NCBI GenBank assembly: GCA_025403435.1
Contig: CM046330.1
Location: 17,506,239 to 17,570,238, forward strand
Length of the DNA: 64,000 nt
Direction: 5' to 3'
Source: Artocarpus heterophyllus
Lineage: Eukaryota > Streptophyta > Magnoliopsida > Rosales > Moraceae
Positions 11,177-23,628 of this stretch are shown here, piece by piece. The stretch's first letter is position 1. Each line of letters opens with the position of its first letter. The notes beneath the pieces are model-generated. The model was not told where the DNA came from. It saw only the letters and a list, made by a program, of their open reading frames with translations, and did not search any database. A program made the translations under genes and the position numbers.

Positions 11177-14100
11177 TTGTAATGCATTGCGGATTTTACT
11201 GCCAAAATTATCTAATTTTGTGTGTGTCTATATATATATGTGTGTGTGTATGTATACGTCACACATGAAAGTAATCTCAGACATCAAGACAAATAGTAGG
11301 TAGAAAAAAAAATTTAAGCTTTGCCTCTACCTGACTGCAAGCCATGCATAGGACAGCCATGGCAGGAGTCCTGACATGGCTGAGCTGAGTAAGAAAGAAG
11401 GCAGGGCCTAGAAAACCTATTGATTGCATGATCTGCAACATGAAAGAAAATGGCAGCGGAATTAATGTCAACACACCTAAAAGAGAGAGACGAGAATCTG
11501 GTACTTGGACACGAATTTTCTTATTAGTTTTATAATTTTGTTCTAGAATTGTCTGCTAGAAAAATATGACGCAGAACATGGATTTTAGTTGGCAAGCTGA
11601 TTTAGTTTTATAGTTATTTCTTCCCAACATTGGTCTTTATTATACATTACTTCATAGTGCATGATCAGTATATGAAATTTGCAGCAATAGTAATCCTTAT
11701 GAAATTTGCAGCAATAATATTCCTTGCCTTACGAGCTGCTGTTAAGGAAAGACCCCTGCTCACAAGTGTATCTGCAATCCAACCTCCGATATTGGCAAAT
11801 ACAGCCATGGTCAACCATGGTAGCACGCAGAAAAGGCCAGATTCAGTGAGGTTAAACTTCAAAACCTGAGCAAGCAACCAACAGTAGAGCAGTTAAAAAC
11901 AACTTTTAAACTTCTTTGAGTCAAAACCCACAACTAGCAATTTTTTTACCAGCTTTGCTAGAACAACAAAAGATTATTTTGTATCATGTACTTCATAAAC
12001 CTTCCATGTCAACGTATATTGCAGGAACAATAATTGAAGGTAGATGCAGAAAAGCTTATTACACCATTTACAAAAAACCAAGTAGCTTAAGATTGCTTTC
12101 TGATAAAAGGGCAGTGATAAATGATCTCAACGACATCAAAAAGCTTTCATAGTACAATTAAGTAGAACACAAGCTGAATATGCGCTCATTGGCCAAATCT
12201 TTGTATCGACTATCATTTTGAATTCTAACTGATTAAAAGAAGAATCTTCGCAATGAGGCTTAAAAATGTCAAAAGGTTGAAAAAACTGAATAATGTTTAT
12301 AAAATTTTGCCGCACAGATTAAAAAAAGAATGCCCGCAGACATGAAATTTTGTTGAAAGTTTTCTAAGGATAGAAGCAATCATGTTCCTACACAATTTTT
12401 AATCCCTGCAGCTGTTTTTTCAGAAAGGAGAAAAAATTCCTGCGGTAGTTCAAGTGATTACAGTATAGTATTCTCAAATACCTGATTATAGTATGTTGGC
12501 ATCCAAGTCAAAAGAATAAAGGTCCCCCAATTATGGCAAAAGTGGGAGATAATAAGAGCCCAAACAGGTGCTTTTGATAAAATTAACTTCCATGGAATGA
12601 CTGAAACAGGTTCCTTGGATACACTAACCCCCAGGATGAGCTTTTTCTCTTCCTTACCAAGTTCCGGATCTTCTTTCGGTGAGCTATATGCCTGGGAAGA
12701 GACCAGAAATAAGAAACTAGGAAGAGTTGAAGTTTTAAGTACCACGAAGGGACAGATTTAATACATCGTAAATTCATCTTATATTTCTCTATACGAACCA
12801 TGCCTAATATTTTAAGTAATCATTCCTGGCCTCAAATTATCACCAAATAATATGCTGGCAACCAGGAGAGGGAGCTGTTGGTTCAAATTTGTTACTCACT
12901 GAACTATTTTCTCCAAGGATGGTACTGATCAAAGTATTCCAATGGCATAGAACAAAAGAAGCAAGAACATACTTTTCTTAGCCATAAGGCAAGCCAGTTA
13001 CTTCCAAGGGAGCCAAAAGAGTAAAACACGGATGGCCAACAGGGGAAACAGCCAACCCTGTGACAGAACCAAGATACATGCCACTGTACACAAGCGCTAA
13101 AGATCTGCTTCTCTCTGAGACTGGAATCCACTTAGATAGTATGTTATTCATAGCAGGCATGGCAACACCCTGTAGGAAAAAAGAAGGTTACCATTCATCA
13201 TACAGCAATGGACTTGCAGAGATGAGTCATACAGCAAACGAAGTAATCAAACAACATCAACTCCAGAAGAGACAATCTCGTCTTTCAATATTTCCTTTAA
13301 AAAAAGATGTTACGATATTGAAATCTACTAGTTAAAATAATCATCTCACATACATGTATCATAACTCATAACCAGTGCTAAATTCAGATTACTCTATCTT
13401 GTTCTAGCCTCTTCTTCCATCAGGATAAACTATCTGTTGTACCATAAACAAGTCTAATTTTGGTGTATCCTTTTCATCAAACAATGACATAAACAAAAAG
13501 CAAATGTTCTTAGCCGAGAACATGAGCTTCAAGCTCGTTCACATGTAGGCTAGGCAAAAAGCATAAGTACCCAAGAAGAATAGAAGAGACCTACCTCGCC
13601 AATCCCCATGAAGGCACGCATAACAAGCAGAAAAGGAAGCCCAATTCTTGCAGCAATAGGCGTCAAAATTGTTGCTATTGACCACCAGACAACTCCAAAA
13701 CCTAATACTAGTTTCCCACCAATTTTATCTGCCCAAATGCCACCAAGAATCTGCATGCCAAACAAATCACACCATCATTAAGGTTGAAATGAAAAGATTG
13801 CAAATGCAATTTTAAAATTTAACTTTGGGGAGATTATGGATGTGACTGTATATAGTAACACCAAAAAGATTGCAAATATAAGTTAGATCATATAACATCA
13901 CATCCTTTTACACAACCATATAGCAGCAGAAGCAGGACCTGTAAGAGATTAGTTACAAATATACAGAGTTATGATTTTCATCTATGCATAAACCAAATTG
14001 CATGAAAATCATCTAAATGCAGAAACGTAAATAACGAAAATTGACCTCCAGCCAATGATAATCTGAACAATAAATGGAGAATTTCTCTAAAAGAATTCCG

Positions 14101-16492
14101 GAAGAAAACGAAACTTGTGAAAGAAAGAGAATCTTCTAAACCTTCTGCAATTTTAGAGATGGTGTATTTCTGAAATAATTGCATAGACTTAGGGACCCTT
14201 TTTAACGTGATATTTATAGACACCCACCATCAGGGTGTACGTTATCTTTTATGAAAAGATGTATTTTTTCTAAAGCGTTATAACAGTTCTAAATACCATT
14301 TGGTTGACACCCTTTAGAAAATACGTGTCTATTGGACCACTTAAATTTATTTTTATTTATTTATTATCATTTAAAAAATCAAATAAATAATAATAAATAA
14401 ATTAAAAAATAACAGGACCAACTGCATGCAACTGTACGAATAAGGGATCAACCACTAATTGAAAAAAAAAAAAATTCAAGTGCTGCTAGATATGATAATT
14501 GAAAAGTGTTTTGAGTTAAAACCTGGGTAAGTAGATAACCCCAGAAAAAAAGAGGATTGAATCAGGCCAACTGTTGCACTGTTCCAATTAAATTCCTTGG
14601 ACATGGGAAGTATCGCGATGCTCATATTCACCTACAACAAGTATAAATAATGTAACAGAGCATCAAGATAGCAAAGCTATTAGCATACCATAAGTGTTTA
14701 TTCACGAATGATATTTTCATCAAAGCTTACCGAGTGAGAAAAGGTATATCAACCTTTTTTTTCCCCCTGAATAAGAAAAGGTATATCGACTTGAATATGA
14801 ACTTATTAACACAAATTGAGGCAGATTACAACTAACTACTATCAACTACTTATAGATAAACTAATTGCTCAATTGCCCGAAAATGTGATAGAGAAAGACA
14901 AATGGTCTAGATGAAACACACAAAACCAAAAACAAAAATACTTACACGGTCCATGTTGCACAATAAGAATGCTGTGAAACAGAGGAGAACAATCACCCAA
15001 CGCTTGGGAAATTGCTGCCACCAAGGCGATGCTTTCAGTAAATCACCTTCAACCACAACAGCTTCACCCGGCCCTTCAATCGCTGGCAGTGCGTCAACTT
15101 TTGCCTCTGTTATATCATACTCCTCAGACTTGTAGTAAGCGCGGGTCTTGTTGGTCTTAACATTCTTAGACTTATGAAACTGTGCATTTCTTATATCAAG
15201 CTTGTCCAACACTTTGAACTGACACCAACTGCTACAAGAGGGATTTGAAGAAAGATAGCAGTCACATTTCACTCTAATTCTTTGCTTGGGAATGTTGCTG
15301 CAACAACTTTTACCAGATTGCAGTGACATTAACGAAAGGCTGTCATTTTCATGGAAAACTCCTCTTGACTTCACTTGGTTCTTTTCTGAAGCGTCAATAG
15401 CATGAAAAACTCTACCATATGCGCATCTAGCTCTAGAACCATTAATCCTTGGAGTCCATAAATTGACTAAGCTCTCCGCTCTCTGATGCAAAACTGCTTG
15501 TTTTGTTGTACAGACTTTTCCTGCCATTAACAAATCATTAATAGATGGATTCGACTCAAAAGCATAGAAATGAGAGGAACCATGACAAGAGGATCCTAGA
15601 TGCCCAAGTGTTTGCGTGTGTGTGCGTGTGTGTGTGTGTGTGATGAAGGCAACATAAATGCCCACGTGAATTCAACAATTCAATTATCATTAAAATATGC
15701 TCAACTTTCTGAGACCTATATAATTCAACCATACAAATATACAAAGGAAAAAGAAAAACCAATAACGAATAGTTTGTATGAATACAAAATATATATATAT
15801 ATATATCTCAGATGCAATACTTTTCTTATTTTTATTTCAAGTAAAGATACATCTCACATGCAATATATTTATGATTTCAAAGAAAGGAGGCCCTTCTGCC
15901 AATCTGTACACATTTCAACTCAAACGTACATTGAAAAATGTAGCTAAAACAAGAAAACGAAAGTTCATATCATAAATCGAAAATCGAAGCTTTCCACCTG
16001 TTGGTCTAATCTTCTTAAAAACACAATGTAAGATTCCTTAAGCAATAAATCAGTCTAAGCTTTATTTATTATTATAACTATTTTAATAAAAACTTTGTGG
16101 AGGAGTTAGATGCAAAAACGAAATCTTAAATTCTTTCATCTTTGAGAAAGAAGCTAAAAAATGAATAAAAAAAAAAGAACGAAAACAGAGATAGGGAAGT
16201 GCATGCACTGAAAGTTTCTCACTGATTACCAAACAGAAACTTTACGGGAAAATTCAGCAGGGGAGCCAGAGTAATTAAAAAAGAACATGCAAGAGAACAC
16301 TTTTGAAGAAGAAAGCAAAAATTTACGAAATGTACCAGCATATTGTATCCAAAGAAACAGTAAAATCACACACAAAAGAAATGTTAAACATAAACTTGAA
16401 TTGAAATTCGGATAATGCTAGTGATGCGTAATTGTACCTGAGCCGACAAACGAACTGAAATTCTTGTTGGAAGTCAAACCACCGATAGCCAT
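10402..16492 (-). CDS. PHT4;4: Plastid anion/ascorbate transporter, PHT4;4 (ANTR2)-like, 11 exons, frame broken twice
   Basis: This is an SLC17/MFS carrier. Arabidopsis PHT4;4 sits in the chloroplast envelope and carries ascorbate and phosphate. Exons (minus): 16438-16492, 14946-15520, 14523-14631, 13595-13750, 12973-13169, 12482-12691, 11728-11865, 11331-11432, 10838-10903, 10637-10721, 10402-10499; ATG at 16490-16492, TGA at 10402-10404. The first 180 or so residues look like a transit peptide plus linker. The carrier begins at FPKRWVIVLLCFTAFLLC and includes GGIWADKIGGKLVLGFG, AMPAMNNILSKWIPVSERSR, CHNWGTFILLTWMPTYY and SNHQDIGPRYAGVLLG. Introns are GT-AG, except that after exon 7 the donor is GC (AAG|GCAAGG). 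Exon 3 has T7 where the family frame needs T6. Exon 5 lacks about 19 nt before WPSVFYSFG. The choice of PHT4;4 over PHT4;1 rests on remembered similarity. Confidence 0.9.
11145..11177. repeat. (AT)n microsatellite in a transporter intron
   Basis: Alternating AT with one interruption, within the intron between exons 8 and 9. Confidence 0.9.
15614..15642. repeat. (GT)n microsatellite in transporter intron 1
   Basis: GT units with two GC interruptions, about 100 bp upstream of exon 2 on the gene strand. An (AT)n run lies further up the intron near 15787-15806. Confidence 0.9.
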
Positions 16493-17895
16493 TTTCGTTG
16501 GGCACTAAAGAAGACGAAGCTCAATAGTGAACAGAAGAAACCTCCAGAAGCTAGTTATACAGCTTCCGAGTCCATTACCGAAGCTCATATTCCTTGAATA
16601 CGTCGCCGTTTTTCAGCTCAATTCTCCGTAATCGCTCTCCTCCCTCTCTTCTGTGTGTCAGAGAGACCAGAGAGGTTAACCAAAGGCTTTTTTTCTTCTC
16701 AGAATTTTGTTTTGTTTTTTTGTTCCTTTTATATTTGTTCGTTTATTTTTATTTTCAGGTTTTTTCTATTTATTTATTAATTTTTTATTTTAAAAAAGCG
16801 GGAAGAAAATCCTAGTGGCGTTAAAACGGACGAGAAGAAGGCCCAGAGGGCGACACGTGGCTCAAATCTTTGTGAATTCGTGAGGCTCTTAAATAAAGGA
16901 GGACAAAAGTATCGGAATACCCCTCCATGGAATGCGTAATTACCTACACTTAGTTGGATAGAGCTGGTAAATTTAGAAACGAAATTATGGGTATTTTGGG
17001 TAATAGGTTAGGAAATGTTAACCGTAGTAAGGCGATCCTGTTCTTTCAACATTGTCAATGTTGCAATCCGAAAGCCTATCGTCAAACATGACCGGAAAAG
17101 CGTTGATGAAAAAAGAAGCGTAAGGCCTTATTTTTATTTTTATTATTATCCTTATTTCTTTATAATAATTTTGTGACTTCATATTTTTAAACCGGTGTGG
17201 AATATCCTTAAGCGTGGCAAGTGAGGTGTTTGTGTTCATTTTCTTCTAATGAAGTGGGCTTTTTTTTTTTTTATGTTCGTTAAAAATGCTTCAGACTCGC
17301 GTTTTCTGAGCCAATGGCACAATAGCATGTGTGAGAAACGTTAGGATCACGTTGTTTTTTTTTTTAAACTCTTTTGGTCATTTTCTATCTCATCCACTTG
17401 CCACATATTACTACCCCATATAGGAAAATTAAAACATAACAACAAATCATTGTTTTAGCTTTTTATGTGCATTTTGCCATTATACCTGGATTTGTTCATC
17501 AAAATTTATGACAAGATTACTTTCAAAGTATGAATTTTAAAAAAATAAAATAGAAAAAAGATACATATGTATGAAACGCAAAAAAGAAACATATATGTGT
17601 ATGACGTTATATATAATAGTTATATATATATATATATATATATGGATATACGGTTCTTTAGAGAGGATACATTATTTTCTAGGAAACATTATAAAACCTA
17701 ATATATATTCCCTCAAATATACATTAATAGACATATATTATATATCGCTTGTAGCTTGTATGTATAATAGATACAGCTTTGCAATTTGATTTGAAGCTAT
17801 TTATATATTACAAAACAAATTGATAAAAAAAAATGACAACATACATAAAAATTGTTTAAAGGAACAGCGTGCTGTGCTAATAAAATGCTAAAGAA
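16493..17895. other. Transporter 5' UTR, promoter and AT-rich spacer
   Basis: 16493-16570 is likely 5' UTR on the minus strand. 16620-16680 is CT-rich on the plus strand (GA-rich in the transcript). Beyond the G-box the stretch is AT-rich spacer with T-runs (17260, 17355) and an (AT)n tract at 17621-17643. No coding feature was recognised. Confidence 0.5.
16854..16859 (-). promoter_or_regulatory. G-box (CACGTG) upstream of the transporter
   Basis: A perfect palindromic CACGTG lies about 365 bp upstream of the ATG, in the context GACACGTGGC that bZIP/bHLH factors favour. It fits a light-regulated plastid protein gene, but function is inferred from position and motif only. Confidence 0.5.
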
Positions 17896-18015
17896 AAAGG
17901 TGAGGAGACCTTCGTTTTTTCTTTTTAGGAATAATGCCTTTCAGCAAAAAAATAAAAAAAAGGGTAATAAAAGGCATTATTCCTAAAAAGAAAAAACGAA
18001 GGTATCCTCACCTTT
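17896..18015. repeat. 120-bp inverted repeat (hairpin) with 46-bp arms
   Basis: The arm 17896-17941 (AAAGGTGAGGAGACCTTCG...) is the near-perfect reverse complement of 17970-18015 (...CGAAGGTATCCTCACCTTT). The loop is 28 bp and A-rich. I see one mismatch cluster, GAGACC against GATACC. It could be a MITE core or a foldback; no target duplication was identified. Confidence 0.88.
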
Positions 18016-18319
18016 GTAATAAAAGGTGAAGCAATAGTTTGTGTTTACAGCATTTTTGTTGCGAAGTGTGATGATATGTAGCAATAAGAGAAGATAGAGA
18101 TTGATAAAGAGAGTAACCCTAGTATTTCGCTAGTACGTATTGGCCTAAAGTTGACCAAGAGTGGGCTTATGAGTTCACGTGATTAGGAAGTTGGAGACTT
18201 GGTAGTAACATAAGTTGGGAAGGTTCCGGATTTGGAGAGACCAACAAATTTTGAGAATTTGTTGCAACTAAATTTGATGGTTTCATAAGAGGAGGATTAC
18301 ATGAAACCTATTCTTAGAA

Positions 18320-19330
18320 AGCATTCCTAGTAGAACGAGGGAGACTTAAATTTTGGTGATGATAGGAAAAAGCTGAATCTACAAATATAACATGGCATGA
18401 GATAAAGCCCTTTTAGACCGAGGTTCATGGCATTAATAAGGGCTTTGGAATAAGTATCCAATAAAAATACAAGGTTGTGAACGTGGGTCCAGTTTGTGGG
18501 ATCCTTAAGGCTGAAGCCAGGGATAAAAAGGACAACCGGAAATACATAATTTGTGATAATTGGGCTTACTTTTGAAGAGTGCTTCAAAGATGATTGCATG
18601 GACACGTTGACTTAGGGCATACAATTTATGAGACATATTTCGGTGCTAAATGCATGGGGCCAAAAGTAAAGGGCATGTGGGTATGATGAAGTAGGGTGAG
18701 TCTAGTTTCTATAATACGACGATGATGACATTCAGAGAATTTATTGTGTTTGGGTGTGGGGTGGGATGGTGAAATAAGCGATTCCATTTATTTTGCAAAA
18801 ATGTATTTGCCGCCATTATGAGTATGGAGGGTAACGATGGATCAATTACAATATTTTTCAGCCAAAGCCGTAAAGTGAATAAAGACATCATGAACATCAA
18901 ACTTTCGTTTAAGATAATAAAACCAAATATATCGAGTAAAATAGTCGACAAAAATCATATATTACATATAAGCGTTAGAAGACATAACAAGACATAACAG
19001 AAGAGGTCTAAACATTGGAATAGAGTAATTTAAGAAGATTAGAACTAGTACGTGAGGAAATTGAAAGTGGTAACTTAGGCGTTTTATTGCAATGAAACGA
19101 ATTACATGGAAAGTGTAACGTAACTGACGATGACATAGGTAAAATTTTATTAGAAACCACATTGATTAATAGAGACTTTGATGGACATAAAAACAAGAAC
19201 AGGCTTGTTAAGTATATTCGTATGCGGCCATTTATACACACCATCTCTAGTCACTCCTTGCAAAGGTGTTGCCCTCTTATTGAGATCCTTCACCAAAAAA
19301 AAAAAAAAAAAGGATAAGAACATAAATGAA
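18320..19330 (-). pseudogene. Element A: integrase remnant
   Basis: Minus-strand pieces in several frames give recognisable Copia integrase: YFTRYIWFYYLK (about 18900-18960), SIVTLHTHNGGKYI with the core DNGGE-type motif altered, and GYSSSKALINALNLG-like sequence near 18400 (actual frame reads DTYSKALINAMNLGLKG). The pieces are separated by stops. The zinc-binding part lies around 19000-19250 and is poorly preserved. Confidence 0.75.
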
Positions 19331-19387
19331 AAATGAATATTAGATTTTTTTTTTTGTCATGGAAGCAACAAAAAGAACAATATTTTA

Positions 19388-19745
19388 TTATAAAGGTTTA
19401 GAGGCAAAGAGTAAGATTATAGAACCGATATGAGTGATTGCAAGACTTGTGTCTTCACTAATTACGATGTTATTTGTGGCAGTGTAGTTAGAGTGGAGAA
19501 AGAATTTCAAGGCTGGCTGTGACATCGTGTAAGGGTCTTGAATCAAGAAGCCATTCAGTGGTAGAGGATGTAGGGACAATGGCAAGGTTAGTATGAGGGG
19601 TGTAAGACGGTGCGGTGCTTGTATAGTTTTGAGGAGTAGGATTTAGGGGTATGTACTTTTATGTTAAAACATCATTTGGCAGAATGGCCTGGCCTGGTTG
19701 TCCACAGAGCTAGCATTTGTCAAGATAATGACGTGGATTTGGAGA
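19388..19745 (-). pseudogene. Element A: protease and zinc knuckle remnant
   Basis: 19388-19585 (minus) includes NNIVISEDTSLAITHIGS, the conserved segment after the Copia protease active site. Upstream in another frame is TTEWLLDS, the start of the active site. Near 19690-19730 the minus strand encodes a decayed CCHC knuckle (C-x-LCGQPGQA). Stops break each part. Confidence 0.7.
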
Positions 19746-19859
19746 AGAAAAATTGGAAAATTGAGGATTAGGAGGGCTAGTGTATAGGGAGAATGGTGGA
19801 CGTTTTGGGTTGTGAATGGATTTATAAGAGGGCAGGTAAGAGGGTCAATTTTGGCATTT

Positions 19860-20571
19860 TTTTTTTGATAAATTAAAGTTTAATTTTGTGCTTGATTGAC
19901 ATAAGTAGGCATATTGGACATGTTTGCCTTTTTTTCGCTTAGATTTGAGATGAGCCTTGTGGTTGATAAGTTTTTCATGTAATTCTTCAAATGTAACTGG
20001 TGTTTAATGCACATGCATGGCGGAGTAGATACTTTCGTAGCTTTCATGAAGACTAGCAAGAACCTTTAGAAAAATATCCTCGTTATCTATAGGTTTTTTG
20101 AACATTACAAGTCCATCTGCTATAATCCTCACCTGCTGGCTAATGCATGTACTCGTTGATGGATAACGTTCTTTTTGCAAGAAGTCGAAGGTCTTCTTTG
20201 CGCTGCGTAAGTGTTGTCTAGTATGGTCTAAGCCTCCCTCAATGTTTTAGAGGAAGCGATAAAGGGCACGATATTTGGAGAGATGGACCCAATAATAAAA
20301 TATAGGATTGGCTGATTTTGACAAATCAAAAGAAAGTAGTCATGGATTAATAATTTCACCATTGGCAGTAGTAATAGTCAATGGCAAACAGGGATGGGCA
20401 CCATCAATAAAACCCATTAGGTCATAATCTATGAGAATTGTGTTGAAATGAAACCATCATGAGGTATAATTTGTGGAGATGAGTTTGATAGATATCCTGT
20501 TGGTAGTGCTGATGGAGAAAAGAGTTGTCGTGTTTTCAGATGGACTACTGATTGATGGTTAGGAGAAGGAG
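19860..20571 (-). pseudogene. Element A: gag remnant
   Basis: The minus strand reads KLISTNYTS and then ILIDYDLMGFIDGAHPCLP (about 20340-20480), followed by a part resembling LASLHESYESIYSAMHV near 20000-20060. These match the gag_2/UBN2-type gag of Copia elements. It is broken by in-frame stops and truncated at 20576 by the level-2 insertion. Confidence 0.75.
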
Positions 20572-20889
20572 GTAAGTGTCATACCCGAGAATTTTTAGTG
20601 CATTAAAATGCAATAACTAAAGAATTTTGTTAAGTAGTTTAAGTATAAATTTAGTGAGCTTAAGTTTATGCTCGAAAATTTGCTAAATAGTTTAAACATA
20701 AAGAGTATCACAAGAATTATTGTTTTAATCTGATTTTTATGAAAAATTTTACAAAAGTGAAAATAGGATTTTTAAAATTAAAAATCATGCCATAGTCTTA
20801 AATAAGGAAAAAATGATAAGAAAAATAAGTTAGAAAGCTTAATTGTTGCAACAAATTTTAAGACAGACATAAAATATAAGGAGCACATA

Positions 20890-21022
20890 GTATAGAATCA
20901 TGCAGTATGAGAATAATGCAACATAAAGATTACACTGATAAAGTTATACAACATAAAAATTATATTGATAAAGTTAAATAGTATAGAAACTACACTGCAT
21001 AAAGTTAAGCAATATAGAAATT
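20890..21022 (+). repeat. 30-bp tandem array, resuming at 51111-51190
   Basis: Units of the type AAAGTTAAGCAGTATAGAAATTATACTG start near 20941, 20971 and 21000 and continue on the far side of element B1 (about 51130-51190). B1 was inserted inside the array. Confidence 0.75.
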
Positions 21023-22606
21023 ATGTTGGAAAAATAGTACGTAGCAGAATTTTAAAAATTTTATACTACAGTACTTTTTAAAACACAAGTTTGACATACT
21101 ATATGCATAAATTAACCAGATCTTACTAATCTTGTATGCTGAAGAAGCTCTCCAATTGATGAAGAGAAAAGACGTTGTAGAAGGACCTCAACCAACTGGT
21201 CTTCTTTGTTATTCTCTATCCACAACCGGTGTGCGTGTGGGCACACTCGTATAGCTCTTCCACAAGTGGCTTTCCTTCCAACCAATCAAGAAATACCCAA
21301 AGCTATATTTTGTAATTTGTGAATAACAGCTCTCCGGGGAGTTTTAGAGTCTCACTAGTAGAGTACTCACTCTAGATTTCTCAACTGATATAAATAACAA
21401 TGAGTCTCACTCCCCTTTTATAGAGGTTAGGCCTAGGGGTCAGTCCTTACTGAATAAGGCCTTGAAAATTTGAATCAGAATCAATATCAGATAAGAAATC
21501 ACATCTAAAAACATGTGATCAGAAATTGTTTTGTCTGCTGGCCGAACTGGCAGATCAGCCCATCGAACTTAATCCATCGGCAGGCCGAACCTAAAGACTG
21601 GCCTACCAAACTTATGATTTTTGATCCTTGTGAATCTTTAATTCCCACCCGAGATTCTAGGGATAGAGCCTCAATTTTAATTCAAATAGCCCAATAGAAA
21701 AGTTATCTTATTAAAACAATCATATCTAGATAATCTTTAGGAAAATAAATATTCCTGATAATTCAACAAGTTTATCTCGAATTAATTTTCACAAAATTAA
21801 TTCATCCAATGAACAAACATGAATTTTCTGATCCTATCGAATTTTCAGCCAATATGATAATTTGACACAAGTCACCAATTATTGGAAAAGCATGCCGTAT
21901 CGTTACAGGATTTTTACGAGCTAGCAAAGAGGACTTGATGGACCAATATAGTTCAAGCTCCCGATAATTATGAACCCAATGTCCTAGATGTACATTTCAT
22001 AATTATCAACTCCAACGCTACTCCACTAAAGCTCAAAGCTACACTCTCAATCTATATAGAATTACGAAGCCCGTATAGCTAAGTCTCTATGACATATAAT
22101 AATGTATCATATTCCCATAGGATTATCCATAATCAGCTTAAGGATAAATTCTTTCTTTTCTTCTCGATTGTTTTTATCTTACGTTCCATTATCTCATGAT
22201 CTAAAAACTTACCATCTAAAGATAGTATACCATTCAATTACACCTATGTATCCAATGGTTAGGCGTTCTAGTTTTTCAATTACAGGATAACGCATATAAG
22301 AGGGTATCATCTGCTCCTAAAGAAGAGCTATGGATTCTATATCTATGAATAACAGGTCTATGACATCAAGAGTCATGCTTCCAACGTACTGGTATGCGTA
22401 CCAACATAAAATGTAGATATTACCCTTTAGTACATCAAAAGACATAAGTCAAGACAATGGGCCCACTATTCATCTTAGGATTAAGATACAATACATATGA
22501 TTGTCTAAAGTGAATTGATTTGCCAAGACAGAATTATTAATCCAAATCAATTCACTTTATGTCTCGATCCAAAACATCGTCACCTATGACAATGTGTCAA
22601 TGTTTT

Positions 22607-23246
22607 TGTTGATGCTTATCGTGTTCTAGGGTCGGATCAACACCATATGCTGCAGCGCATCGTCTAGCTCTTCCTGGACCACCTCTGCCCGGTCGGGCGT
22701 ACCTGCAATAAGAGGAGGGACGCTTTGGAGGTAAGAGGAGAAGATGTCAGTCAATAGACAAGGGCTCTCTGATGCTCAAGGCAGGGGTTGTTCGACAGAG
22801 GACGGGAGTTTGTTAGGTGGAAAGAAGTCTCTCTCTAGAATGCAATAAATGCATCCTATTTATAGGCTACCACTTGGACTAGGTGTCAGGTGGGTTTTGC
22901 CCACAACCCGAGTGTCACATCAAGACATGTCAGGCAGCAGGTGACAGGTGTCACGCCCCCCCATCGATGGATTAGATCCCATCATACGGTGAGTTATTTG
23001 TTGTTTACTAGCTTGTGGTGGCGAGTAGCAGCCTGCTTGTGAGTGAAGTTAGTATGACTCGAGCTAGTACATAGTCCGAGGTGGTAGCCTACTTAGGGTG
23101 CGGCCTCGGAGGCCCTGAGAAGCACCTCGGACAGAACACACGTTGCCATCGGGGTTGGTAGTTTGCTCCTTGGAAGTCCTACTAAGCTATTTAGCCGACC
23201 ATCGAAGTTCATCTTGTCGGCAGTGGCATCGAGCTCACCCTCAACA
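22607..23246 (-). repeat. 3' LTR of the Tat element (640 bp)
   Basis: Partner of 42496-43134. TGTTGA and TCAACA ends are perfect inverted repeats. It shares the CACGCCCCCCCAT and CGGGCGTACCTGCAA blocks with its partner. Confidence 0.93.
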
Positions 23247-23258
23247 TTAGCCCCCCAG
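23247..23258 (-). other. Polypurine tract of the Tat element
   Basis: The minus strand reads CTGGGGGGCTAA directly before the 3' LTR. Confidence 0.88.
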
Positions 23259-23628
23259 TTCACCTGGTCAGTGTCCGGTCGGGTGGACTACGCCTAGTGG
23301 GTGAGGTCGACTGAAAGAAAGAAGACCAAATGGCACTTCGAAGAAGGGTGAGATGAAAGGTCACATAGATCAACCAGGGGACGCGTGTCGCTCCGCGGTC
23401 GACTGCTCCATCTGATAGGTGTAATGATGCGCCTCTTCATTTTTTGCGTCTAGATTTCCTACCTGAAACGGCTATGAATAGGGCCTTTCTTTCTGTTAAT
23501 ATCACGTGACTGAAGTTAGATTTTTGCACCCGAAGAGTTCTTAGCTGCCGAGCTGTAGTTATTCACCTGAAGACTTTACATTTCCAAGTTACCACAGCCT
23601 GAACAGGTAATTTCCCGAGGAGTGTAAA

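Noticed and set aside
14907..15665. Long minus-strand ORF taken as an independent gene start
   Set aside because: Its N-terminal part is intron sequence with a CA repeat. The real start is exon 1 at 16438-16492 and exon 2 begins at 15520.
15600..15947. Plus-strand ORF of 115 codons
   Set aside because: Lies in intron 1 of the transporter and is generated by the GT and AT microsatellites.
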